Below are positions 7,082 to 14,234 of a DNA stretch of 43,979 nt, piece by piece; position 1 is the stretch's first letter, and every line of letters starts with the position of its first letter. Source of the stretch: Actinomycetota bacterium (lineage in GTDB: Bacteria > Actinomycetota > Acidimicrobiia > Acidimicrobiales > CADCSY01); contig JAHWJI010000008.1 of NCBI GenBank assembly GCA_019348495.1, positions 1 to 43,979 of the forward strand. The letters run 5' to 3'. Below the pieces are notes generated by a model. It did no database searches and had not been told where the DNA came from. It worked only from the letters and a program-made list of their open reading frames with translations. The position numbers and the translations under genes are program-made.

Positions 7082-8207
7082 GGCCCGCTACCGTGCCACA
7101 CCCGTGGTCGACGTCACCTCCTCGCCCGCCCTGCCCGGGCGCGTGCGGCTGGTGGTGCTCTTCGGGGGCCGTTCGGCCGAGCACGAGGTGTCGTGTGTCT
7201 CGGCCGCCTCGGTGCTGGCCGCCCTCGACCGGGACCGCTACGACGTGTGGCCCATCGCCATCACCGGCGACGGTCACTGGGTGCGCGCCGAGGAGGCCCG
7301 GGCCGCGCTGATGGCCGGAGCCGGCGCCCTCCCGCCGGCACTGGCGACGGTGGGACCCCGGGTCGATCCGCTGCCCGAGCTGGTCGCCTCGACCGGTGAC
7401 GGCCCCACCGTGGTCTTTCCCCTGCTCCACGGTCCCCAGGGGGAGGACGGCACCGTCCAGGGGCTCCTGGAGCTGGCCGGGCTGGCCTACGTGGGCGCCG
7501 GCGTGTTGGGATCGGCGCTTTGCATGGACAAGGCCAAGGCCAAGGACGTGCTCTCCGCCGCCGGCCTCCCCCAGGCCCGTCACCTGGCCCGGCGCGGCCA
7601 CGAGGTCGACGACCACCTGCCGGCGCGGGTCGGTGACGAGCTGGGTTGGCCGGTGTTCGTCAAGCCCGCCAACCTGGGCTCGTCGGTGGGGATCTCCCGT
7701 GTGGGCGGCCCCGACGACCTGGGCGCCGCCGTCGAGGTGGCCCTGGCCTACGACGAGTGGGTGGTCATCGAGGAGGCGGTCACCGGCCGGGAGATCGAGT
7801 GCGGGGTGCTGGGCAACGCTGAGCTGGCGGTGTCGGTCCCCGGCGAGATCATCCCCGGCGCCGAGTTCTACGACTACGACGACAAGTACTCGGGCGCCGG
7901 GGCCGAGTTGGTGGTCCCCGCCGTGCTCCCCGACGCCGTGGCCGACGACGTCGGGCGCCTGGCCGTGGCCGCCGCCACCGCACTGCGGGCCGAGGGCATG
8001 GCCCGGGTCGACTTCTTCTACGAAGCACAGGGTCGGGGGTTGCTGGTCAACGAGGTGAACACCATCCCCGGCTTCACGCCCCAGTCGATGTATCCCCGCC
8101 TGTGGGTGGCCTCGGGCGTGCCCTACCCCGAGCTCGTCGACCGCCTCGTGGCCCTGGCCCTGGAGCGTCACGACCGCCGGGCCGGCCGCGTCGGGCGTCC
8201 CCGCTGA
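7080..8207 (+). CDS. ddl: D-alanine--D-alanine ligase
   Basis: ATP-grasp enzyme joining two D-Ala, the substrate for the divergently encoded MurF. The motifs are clear: LFGGRSAEHEVSC at the N-terminus, PLLHGPQGEDGTVQGLLELAGLAYVGAGVLGSALCMDK, FVKPANLGSSVGISRV (ATP binding), EIECGVLGN, FYDYDDKYSG and the C-terminal metal site VNEVNTIPGFTPQSMYP. With ATG 7080 the product is 375 residues. GTG at 7143 would remove 21 N-terminal residues and is also plausible, because the conserved part starts at VRLVVLFGG. It ends 9 bases before the stop of the convergent TetR gene. Confidence 0.95.
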   Translation: MARYRATPVVDVTSSPALPGRVRLVVLFGGRSAEHEVSCVSAASVLAALDRDRYDVWPIAITGDGHWVRAEEARAALMAGAGALPPALATVGPRVDPLPELVASTGDGPTVVFPLLHGPQGEDGTVQGLLELAGLAYVGAGVLGSALCMDKAKAKDVLSAAGLPQARHLARRGHEVDDHLPARVGDELGWPVFVKPANLGSSVGISRVGGPDDLGAAVEVALAYDEWVVIEEAVTGREIECGVLGNAELAVSVPGEIIPGAEFYDYDDKYSGAGAELVVPAVLPDAVADDVGRLAVAAATALRAEGMARVDFFYEAQGRGLLVNEVNTIPGFTPQSMYPRLWVASGVPYPELVDRLVALALERHDRRAGRVGRPR

Positions 8208-8216
8208 GGCGTTCGA

Positions 8217-8816
8217 TCAGGGCTCGGCCACCAGGGCGCAGCGCAGGAAGCCGAGCAGCTCGGTGCGGCGCCGGACCAGGGTCCGGGCGGTGGGATCCAC
8301 CCCCACCGCCCGTAGCACCTCGACCTCGGTGGCCGCGCCGATGACCGTGGAGTAGACCGACAGCAGCAGCAGCCGGGGGTCGTGACGGCGCATGCGTCCG
8401 GCCGCCATCTCCTCCTCCAGGAAGGCCCCGGCCCGCACCACCAGGGGGTCGAGGACCTCCACCAGCCGGGTGGCGGTGGGCGGGCCCAGCCGGCTGACCT
8501 CTCTGAGCAGGCCCAGCAGCTCGGGGCGGCGAGCGGCCAGGCGGAACACCGCCCGCACCAACGCCTCCACCCGGTCGAACCCCGGGCCGGCCCGGGCGAG
8601 GGCCACCTCGAGGGCTTCGCCCAACTCTGCCGCCGAGTGGTCGACCACCGCCATCAAGAGCCCCTCCTTGGTCCCGAAGTGATGCAGGATCGTCTGTTTG
8701 CGCAGGCCCAGGCCACCCGCCAGGCTGTCGAGCGATGTGGCGCCGTAGCCGCGGGCGGAAAAGCTCATCAGGGCGCCGTCGAGGATCCGGGCCCGGGTGG
8801 CGGCTGCGTCCTTCAC
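8217..8816 (-). CDS. TetR family transcriptional regulator
   Basis: A 199-residue TetR-type repressor. The N-terminal helix-turn-helix is well formed (ATRARILDGALMSFSARGYGATSLDSLAGGLGLRKQTILHHFGTKEGLLMAVV), with the usual LHHFGTKEGLL. The remaining ~140 residues are the helical ligand-binding and dimer domain, with no recognisable ligand signature. It diverges from the acyl-CoA reductase operon with only 24 bases between the two starts, and those bases contain a perfect palindrome. The natural inference is that it represses both itself and the operon and responds to an acyl-CoA or related lipid intermediate. The ligand is not shown by sequence. Confidence 0.92.
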   Translation of the reverse strand: MKDAAATRARILDGALMSFSARGYGATSLDSLAGGLGLRKQTILHHFGTKEGLLMAVVDHSAAELGEALEVALARAGPGFDRVEALVRAVFRLAARRPELLGLLREVSRLGPPTATRLVEVLDPLVVRAGAFLEEEMAAGRMRRHDPRLLLLSVYSTVIGAATEVEVLRAVGVDPTARTLVRRRTELLGFLRCALVAEP

Positions 8817-8817
8817 T

Positions 8818-8829
8818 TACCATATGGTA
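8818..8829. promoter_or_regulatory. putative TetR operator palindrome
   Basis: TACCATATGGTA is a perfect 12-bp palindrome. It lies one base upstream of the TetR start codon and 11 bases upstream of the GTG of the acyl-CoA reductase gene. It is AT-richer than anything nearby. Size and placement fit a TetR-dimer half-site pair that would block initiation of both divergent genes. That it is bound by the adjacent regulator is inference. Confidence 0.6.
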
Positions 8830-8840
8830 GACAACTCCCC

Positions 8841-11243
8841 GTGATCGCCGACGCCCTGCACGGACGCCGCCTCCTGGTCACCGGGGCCACCGGGTTCCTG
8901 GGTACCGCCCTGGTCGAGCGTCTCCTGCGCTCGGTGCCCGGATGCGAGCTGGTCCTGTTGGTGCGGGCCGGCCGGCGGTCGACACCGCAACGGCGGGTGC
9001 AGCGCGAGGTGCTGCGCAACGACGCCTTCGACCGCTTGCGCGCCGATCTGGGCGATCGCTTCGACGAGGAGGCGGCCCGGCGGATCACCGTCATCGCCGG
9101 CGACGTGGGCATGGACGGGCTGGGCCTCGACGACGCCGGCCGGGCCGCCCTCGCCTCCTGCGACGTCGCCATCCACGCCGCCGCCGCCGTGGCCTTCGAC
9201 TCCCCCCTCGATCGGGCCGTGGAGGTCAACCTGCTCGGTCCCACCCGGGTGGCCGAGGCGCTGCGCTCGGCGGGATCGACGGCCCACCTGGTCTCGGTCT
9301 CGACCTGTTACGTGGCCGGCAACCGCCGGGGCCGCGCCGGCGAGGTGGCGGTGTTCGACACGCCCTTCGGCCCCAAGCCCAGTTGGCGCGACGAGGTCGC
9401 CGCTGCCCGCCGGGCGCGGGCCGACACCGAGGCCGAGAGCCGCACCCCGCCCCTGCTGGCGCGCTTCGCCAAGGAGGCCCGGGCCGAGCTGGGGGCGGCG
9501 GGCATCCCGCTGCTCGCCAGCAGAGCCGAGCGGTTTCGGGAGACCTGGGTGGCCCACACCATGGTGGAAGCGGGGCGGGCCCGGGCCCGGGCGCTGGGCT
9601 GGCCCGACGCCTACGCCTACACCAAGGCCCTGGGCGAGCAGGCTCTGTGTGAGACCAGGGGCGACCTCCCCGTCACCCTGGTGCGCCCCTCGATCATCGA
9701 GTCGGCCCTGGCCGAGCCCCGTCCGGGGTGGATCCGGGGCTTTCGCATGGCCGAGCCGGTCATCATCACCTACGCCCGGGGCCTGCTCAAGGAGTTCCCG
9801 GGTATCCCCGAGGGCGTGGTCGACGTCATCCCCGTCGACCTCGTCGTGGCCGCGGTGATCGACGCCGCCGCCCGGGGGCCCAAGCCCACGCCGGCGCCGG
9901 CCATCGTCCAGGTGGCGTCGGGTTCGGCCAACCCGCTGCGCTACCGCCACCTGGTCGACATGGTGCACGACTGGTTCAGCCAGCACCCCCTCTACGACGC
10001 CAAGGGCCAGCCCATCGTGGTCCCCCGCTGGTCCTTCCCGGGCCGGGGCCGGGTCCAACACCAGCTCCAGCGGGCGGTCAGGGCCATAGATCTGGCCGAG
10101 AAGGCGCTGGGGGCGCTGCCGCTGCGTGGCAGTCAGGCCCGCTGGGCCGCCGATCTCGAGGAGCGCCGGGCCGAGGCCTCCCGGGCGCTGGACTACGTGG
10201 AGCTCTACGGTGCCTACGCCGAGACCGAGGCCGTCTTCGCCGTCGACGAGCTCCTGGCCCGCTGGTCGACCCTCGACGCCACCGACCAGGCGAGCTTCGG
10301 CTATGACCCCGGGGTCGTCGACTGGGACCACTACGTCACCCAGGTCCACCTGCCCTCGGTGGTGGAGCACGCCCGGGTGCGGGTCACGCCCGGTTCCCGC
10401 ACCGGCCCCAGCCGGTCCCAACGCCTGCGCGACCGGGTACTCGCACCCGAGCGCCACCTGGCCGCCTTCGACCTGGAGAACACCCTCGTCGCCTCCAACG
10501 TGGTCGACTCCTACTCCTGGCTGGCCACCCGCCGGCTGCCGCCCGACGAGCGGCTGCGCTTCGCCCTGCGCACCCTGGCCGAGGCCCCGGCGTTGCTGGC
10601 GCTCGACCGCCAGGACCGGGGCGACTTCCTGCGTCACTTCTACCGCCGGTTCGAGGGGGCCCCGGTAGCCCAGCTGGAAGAGGACGCCACCCAGCTGCTC
10701 AGCCACCTGTTGTTGACCAAGTCGTTCCCGGCCGGCATCCGCCGGGTGCGCCAGCACCGTCGCCTGGGTCACCGCACGGTGCTCATCACCGGCGCCCTCG
10801 ACGTGGTGGTCGAGCGCAACCTGGCCCCACTGTTCGACGACATCGTGTGCGCCCGCATGAGCCCTCAGGCGAGCCGGGGCGACCGGGGGGGGCCCAGGTG
10901 GAACGGGGAGCTGACCGGCGCCCCGCCCACGGGGGAGGCACGGGCCCAGGCCATGGCCGACTACGCCGAGGCCGAGGGCCTGCGCCTGGAGGAGGCCGTG
11001 GCCTACGCCGATTCGGCCAGCGACCTGCCCATGCTCGAGGCGGTGGGCTTCCCGGTGGCGGTCAACCCGGAGATCCGACTGGCCGCCGTCGCCCGCAAGC
11101 GGGGCTGGCTGGTCGAGCAGTGGTCGAAGTCGCCGGGCGGGCCCCGGCCCTTGCTGCCCATCGGCCCGGTCACGCAACGCACGTCCTTCGCCCGTCGCCC
11201 GGCCGCCACGGCCGCCGTGGCCGAGCGGGGGAGGGATCGGTGA
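8841..11243 (+). CDS. fatty acyl-CoA reductase fused to HAD-IB phosphatase-like domain
   Basis: An 800-residue fusion. Residues ~1-370 are an extended SDR of the NAD_binding_4/fatty acyl-CoA reductase type: VTGATGFLGTALVERLL (NADPH binding), SVSTCYVAG, catalytic YAYTK (Tyr and Lys four apart), LVRPSIIESA and VDVIPVDLVVAAVI. A linker-like helical region follows to ~540. Residues ~540-760 are a HAD-IB domain: FDLENT (motif I), LITGALD (motif II), ADSASDLPML (motif IV). Motif I normally reads DxDxT; here the second Asp is Glu546, and the expected motif III Lys is replaced by Arg in TGEAR, so phosphatase activity is doubtful. The SDR part should reduce an acyl-CoA to an alcohol or aldehyde. GTG 8841 directly follows the palindrome; no better start exists. 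First gene of a coupled operon, ending in a GTGA overlap. Confidence 0.85.
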   Translation: MIADALHGRRLLVTGATGFLGTALVERLLRSVPGCELVLLVRAGRRSTPQRRVQREVLRNDAFDRLRADLGDRFDEEAARRITVIAGDVGMDGLGLDDAGRAALASCDVAIHAAAAVAFDSPLDRAVEVNLLGPTRVAEALRSAGSTAHLVSVSTCYVAGNRRGRAGEVAVFDTPFGPKPSWRDEVAAARRARADTEAESRTPPLLARFAKEARAELGAAGIPLLASRAERFRETWVAHTMVEAGRARARALGWPDAYAYTKALGEQALCETRGDLPVTLVRPSIIESALAEPRPGWIRGFRMAEPVIITYARGLLKEFPGIPEGVVDVIPVDLVVAAVIDAAARGPKPTPAPAIVQVASGSANPLRYRHLVDMVHDWFSQHPLYDAKGQPIVVPRWSFPGRGRVQHQLQRAVRAIDLAEKALGALPLRGSQARWAADLEERRAEASRALDYVELYGAYAETEAVFAVDELLARWSTLDATDQASFGYDPGVVDWDHYVTQVHLPSVVEHARVRVTPGSRTGPSRSQRLRDRVLAPERHLAAFDLENTLVASNVVDSYSWLATRRLPPDERLRFALRTLAEAPALLALDRQDRGDFLRHFYRRFEGAPVAQLEEDATQLLSHLLLTKSFPAGIRRVRQHRRLGHRTVLITGALDVVVERNLAPLFDDIVCARMSPQASRGDRGGPRWNGELTGAPPTGEARAQAMADYAEAEGLRLEEAVAYADSASDLPMLEAVGFPVAVNPEIRLAAVARKRGWLVEQWSKSPGGPRPLLPIGPVTQRTSFARRPAATAAVAERGRDR

Positions 11244-12472
11244 AGGCCCTACAGGTCGAGCGATCACTCCCCCGCTTCGCCGTGGCCCGGGCCGCAAGCG
11301 CCGTGGCCCCGGGCCGGGGAGCCAGGGTCGGTCCCCTGCGCCTGGCCGAGATCGACCCGCCGGCACCGCCCGGTCCGGGATGGCAGCGGGTGCGGCCCCG
11401 ACTGGCGGGCATCTGCGGCTCCGACCTGGCCACGGTCGACGGCAAGGCGTCGCCGTGGTTCGAGCCTGTCGTCAGCTTCCCCTTCGTGCCCGGTCACGAG
11501 GTGGTGGGCGAGCTGGACGACGGTCGTCGTGTGGTGCTCGAGCCGGTCCTGGGCTGCGCCACCCGCGCCATCGACCCCCCGTGCCCGGCGTGCGCCCAAG
11601 GCGACCTCAGCCGCTGTCGCAACATCGCCTTCGGATGCCTCGAGCCCGGTCTCCAGACGGGCTACTGCTCCGTCACCGGTGGCGGCTGGTCGCTGGCGCT
11701 CGTCGCCCACGACAGCCAGCTCCACACCGTGCCCGAGGCCATGAGCGACGAGGCTGCGGTCATGGTGGAGCCTGCTGCCTGCGCCCTGCGGGGGGCGCTC
11801 AAGGCCCAGGCCGGACGCGAGGGTGTGGTGGTCGTGATCGGCGCCGGCACCCTCGGGCTGTGCGCGGTGGCCGCCCTGCACCGCTGGGTCGCCCCGGCCC
11901 GCCTCCTGGTGGGGGCCAAGCACCCCCAGCAGCACCGGCTGGCCGGCGAGCTGGGAGCGACCGACGTGGTGGCCCCGTCGTCGCTCCCCAGAGCCGTGCG
12001 CCGGGCCACCGGATCGTCGGCCTTCGGACAGTCCGGTGACGACTCGTCGCCCCCGGCTCGGGCCGGCGGCTCGTCGCCGATGATGCAGCTCACCGGCGGC
12101 GCCGACGCGGTGGTCGATTGCGTGGGCAGCGCCACCAGCCTGGCCCAGGCCCTGGCCATCGTGCGCCCCGGGGGCCGTATCGTGATGGTCGGCATGCCCG
12201 GCCCCCTCGCCGTCGACCTCACCCCCCTGTGGCAGCGGGAGGTCGAGTTGGTGGGGGCCTATGCCTACGGGTTCGAGCCCGGGCCGGGCCGGCGCACCTT
12301 CGACCTGGCCTTCGAGCTGGTGGCCGACGCCGGACTCGATCGCCTGGTCTCGGCCACCTACCCCCTGCACCGCCACGTGGCCGCCCTGGCCCACGCCGCC
12401 GAAGCCGGAGGGCGGGGCGCGGTCAAGATCGCCTTCGACCTCCGCCGAGAAAGGGAACGGGACCGCATATGA
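11240..12472 (+). CDS. zinc-dependent alcohol dehydrogenase family protein (MDR)
   Basis: A 410-residue medium-chain dehydrogenase/reductase. The catalytic zinc region is GICGSDLATVDG with PFVPGHEVVGE. The structural zinc lobe is CPACAQGDLSRC with a further Cys in GCATRAIDPPC. The Rossmann motif is VVVIGAGTLGLCAV. It probably oxidises or reduces an alcohol/aldehyde made by the upstream reductase. An unusual Ser/Gly/Pro-rich insertion of about 30 residues (coding ~12005-12085) interrupts the cofactor domain between AGELGATDVV and GGADAVVDCVG, the position of a surface loop in relatives. Start GTG 11240 overlaps the upstream stop as GTGA; its own TGA overlaps the next ATG. Confidence 0.85.
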   Translation: MKALQVERSLPRFAVARAASAVAPGRGARVGPLRLAEIDPPAPPGPGWQRVRPRLAGICGSDLATVDGKASPWFEPVVSFPFVPGHEVVGELDDGRRVVLEPVLGCATRAIDPPCPACAQGDLSRCRNIAFGCLEPGLQTGYCSVTGGGWSLALVAHDSQLHTVPEAMSDEAAVMVEPAACALRGALKAQAGREGVVVVIGAGTLGLCAVAALHRWVAPARLLVGAKHPQQHRLAGELGATDVVAPSSLPRAVRRATGSSAFGQSGDDSSPPARAGGSSPMMQLTGGADAVVDCVGSATSLAQALAIVRPGGRIVMVGMPGPLAVDLTPLWQREVELVGAYAYGFEPGPGRRTFDLAFELVADAGLDRLVSATYPLHRHVAALAHAAEAGGRGAVKIAFDLRRERERDRI

Positions 12473-12651
12473 ACACAGCATCGGCCGAAGGCCGATTCGA
12501 TCCCTCAGCCACGAGTCGGGTGGCACCCAGGGAGGTCGGACGGGTGGCGCCGAGGGGAGGGGCCCACGGACGCCGGAGGCGTCCGATGGGAGGGGTCCCG
12601 CTCGGTGACAGGACCCGTCCAACCGGGAGCAAGGGTGGCGGGACCCGATGA
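12469..12651 (+). CDS. possible 60-residue basic microprotein
   Basis: An open frame of 60 codons fills the gap between the dehydrogenase and the LarA-like gene. Its ATG (12469) overlaps the dehydrogenase TGA, and its TGA (12649-12651) overlaps the ATG of the next gene, so both junctions show the 4-base coupling used throughout this operon. The product would be Arg/Gly-rich, without a membrane segment, with a short internal repeat (VAPR-EVGR-VAPR). Against it: the codons are unremarkable, there is no recognisable fold, and the DNA holds two strong hairpins that could instead be the functional part. The double overlap may also serve only to keep ribosomes moving to the next gene. Confidence 0.4.
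   Translation: MNTASAEGRFDPSATSRVAPREVGRVAPRGGAHGRRRRPMGGVPLGDRTRPTGSKGGGTR
12480..12590 (+). repeat. two strong hairpins in the operon's only wide intercistronic gap
   Basis: Hairpin 1 is ATCGGCC (12480-12486), loop GAA, GGCCGAT (12490-12496). Hairpin 2 is CGGACGCC (12567-12574), loop GGA, GGCGTCCG (12578-12585), extended by CCCA (12563-12566) with TGGG (12587-12590) around a bulged A. Both are perfect in the core. Between them lies an imperfect direct repeat of CGGGTGGC-CC-AGGG. They would form in the mRNA between the dehydrogenase and LarA-like genes and could slow RNase decay or attenuate transcription. Confidence 0.55.
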
Positions 12652-14234
12652 GCCCAAGGCCGGGATTCGTCCTGGAGGTCGACCGGTCCACGCCGCCGAC
12701 GCTGTTCATGCACGGCAACGGCTACCGCCTGGAGCACCTGCCGGTGGGCAGCCGGATCGTCTACCCGCCCGAGCCCCTGCCCGTGGTGCGCGACATCGAC
12801 GGCGCCATCCGCGACGCCCTGCTCCACCCCGTCGACTCCGACCCGCTGCCGGCGCTGCTGTTCCCCGGCATGCGCCTGACCATCGCCTTCGACGACATCT
12901 CGCTGCCGCTTCCCCCCATGCGCCGGCCCGATGTGCGCCAGCGGGTGATCGAGGCCGTGCTCGACCTGGCCGCCGAGGCCGGTGTCGACGACGTCCACCT
13001 CATCGCCGCTCTGGCCCTGCACCGGCGCATGACCGAGGCCGAGCTGCGCCACGCCGTGGGCGACCGGGTCTACGACGCCTTCGCCCCCCGGGGCCTGCTC
13101 TACAACTTCGACGCCGAGGACCCCGACGCCCTGGCCTCTCTGGGCGAGACCTCCCAGGGCGAGGAGGTGGAGATCTCCAAGCGGGCGGCGGAGTCCGACC
13201 TGCTCGTCTACGTCAACATCAACCTGGTGGCCATGGACGGTGGCCACAAGTCGACAGCCACGGGCCTGGCCTCCTACCGCAGCCTGCGCCACCACCACAA
13301 CGTGCGCACCATGCAGCACAGTCGCTCGTTCATGGACCAGCACCGCTCCGAGCTGCACTCGTCGAACTGGCGCATGGGCGAGGTCATCCGCAACGCCGGC
13401 GTCAAGATCTTCCAGATCGAGACGACGCTCAACAACGACACCTTCCCCAAGCCCTTCGACTTCCTCCAGAAGCGGGAGTGGGAGTGGTCGCTGCGTGACC
13501 GCTCCTCCTACCTGGCGTCGACCAAGGCCCTGGCCCGCACCCCCGACCGCGTCCGGCGCTCGATCTTCCAGTCGGTGCTGGCCCCCCACAACATGACCGG
13601 GGTCAACGCCGGTGACGTCGAAGCGGTGCACGAGCTGACCACGGCCAAGGTGATGGAGCAGCAGTTGGTCCACGTCGAGGGCCAGGCCGACATCCTCACG
13701 CTCGGGCTGCCTCACATCTGCCCCTACAACGTGCACTCGGTCATGAACCCGATCCTGGTCATGTGCACCGGCCTGGGCTACTTCTTCAACCTCTACCGCC
13801 GGCGCCCGCTGGTGCGCGAGGGCGGGGTGCTCATCGTCAGCCACCCCACGCCCTGGGCCTTCCACCCCGTGCACCACCCCAGCTACATCGACTTCTTCGA
13901 GGAGGTGCTGACCGAGACCACCGACCCACTGGAGATAGAGAAGACCTACGAGCAGTCCTTCGCCGAGGACGAGTGGTACCGCCACCTCTACCGCACCAGC
14001 TACGCCTACCACGGGGTCCACCCCTTCTACATGTGGTACTGGGGGGCGCACGCCCTCCAGCACCTGGGCGGGGTGATCATCGTGGGCGGCGACGCCAAGG
14101 CGGTGCGCCGCCTCGGTTTCAAGCCGGCCACCACCATGGGCGACGCCCTGGAGATGGCCAGCGACGTGGTCGGCCGCGATCCCTCCCTCACCCACTTCCA
14201 CTGCCCGCCGCTGATGCTGGCCGAGGTGACGTGA
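12648..14234 (+). CDS. LarA-like (lactate racemase/DUF2088 domain) protein
   Basis: A 528-residue protein whose first ~210 residues resemble LarA, the nickel-pincer (NPN) lactate racemase: IAFDDISLPLPPM (LarA D-x-T-R-P segment), HLIAALALHRRMTEAELRHAVG (LarA AtGxHrp segment with His125), and NLVAMDGGHKSTATGLASY (LarA SGG-K segment with Lys201). By eye, LarA Arg75 is Leu here, and the catalytic His174 position is not His (Ile/Asn). His108 and the cofactor-linking Lys184 appear kept. The C-terminal half is large, aromatic- and His-rich, and unlike lactate racemase. No larB, larC or larE cofactor genes lie in the window. Function unknown; a racemase/epimerase of a hydroxyacyl intermediate is one idea. 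Starts with ATGA, ends with GTGA overlap. Confidence 0.7.
   Translation: MSPRPGFVLEVDRSTPPTLFMHGNGYRLEHLPVGSRIVYPPEPLPVVRDIDGAIRDALLHPVDSDPLPALLFPGMRLTIAFDDISLPLPPMRRPDVRQRVIEAVLDLAAEAGVDDVHLIAALALHRRMTEAELRHAVGDRVYDAFAPRGLLYNFDAEDPDALASLGETSQGEEVEISKRAAESDLLVYVNINLVAMDGGHKSTATGLASYRSLRHHHNVRTMQHSRSFMDQHRSELHSSNWRMGEVIRNAGVKIFQIETTLNNDTFPKPFDFLQKREWEWSLRDRSSYLASTKALARTPDRVRRSIFQSVLAPHNMTGVNAGDVEAVHELTTAKVMEQQLVHVEGQADILTLGLPHICPYNVHSVMNPILVMCTGLGYFFNLYRRRPLVREGGVLIVSHPTPWAFHPVHHPSYIDFFEEVLTETTDPLEIEKTYEQSFAEDEWYRHLYRTSYAYHGVHPFYMWYWGAHALQHLGGVIIVGGDAKAVRRLGFKPATTMGDALEMASDVVGRDPSLTHFHCPPLMLAEVT

Noticed and set aside
8689-9000. Long N-terminal extension of the acyl-CoA reductase (open frame back to 8382)
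   Set aside because: It would cover the TetR gene and the palindrome; the conserved SDR fold starts right after GTG 8841.
8817-11366. 849-codon antisense frame over the acyl-CoA reductase gene
   Set aside because: Same mirror effect; no recognisable motif, and the plus-strand frame has complete SDR and HAD signatures.
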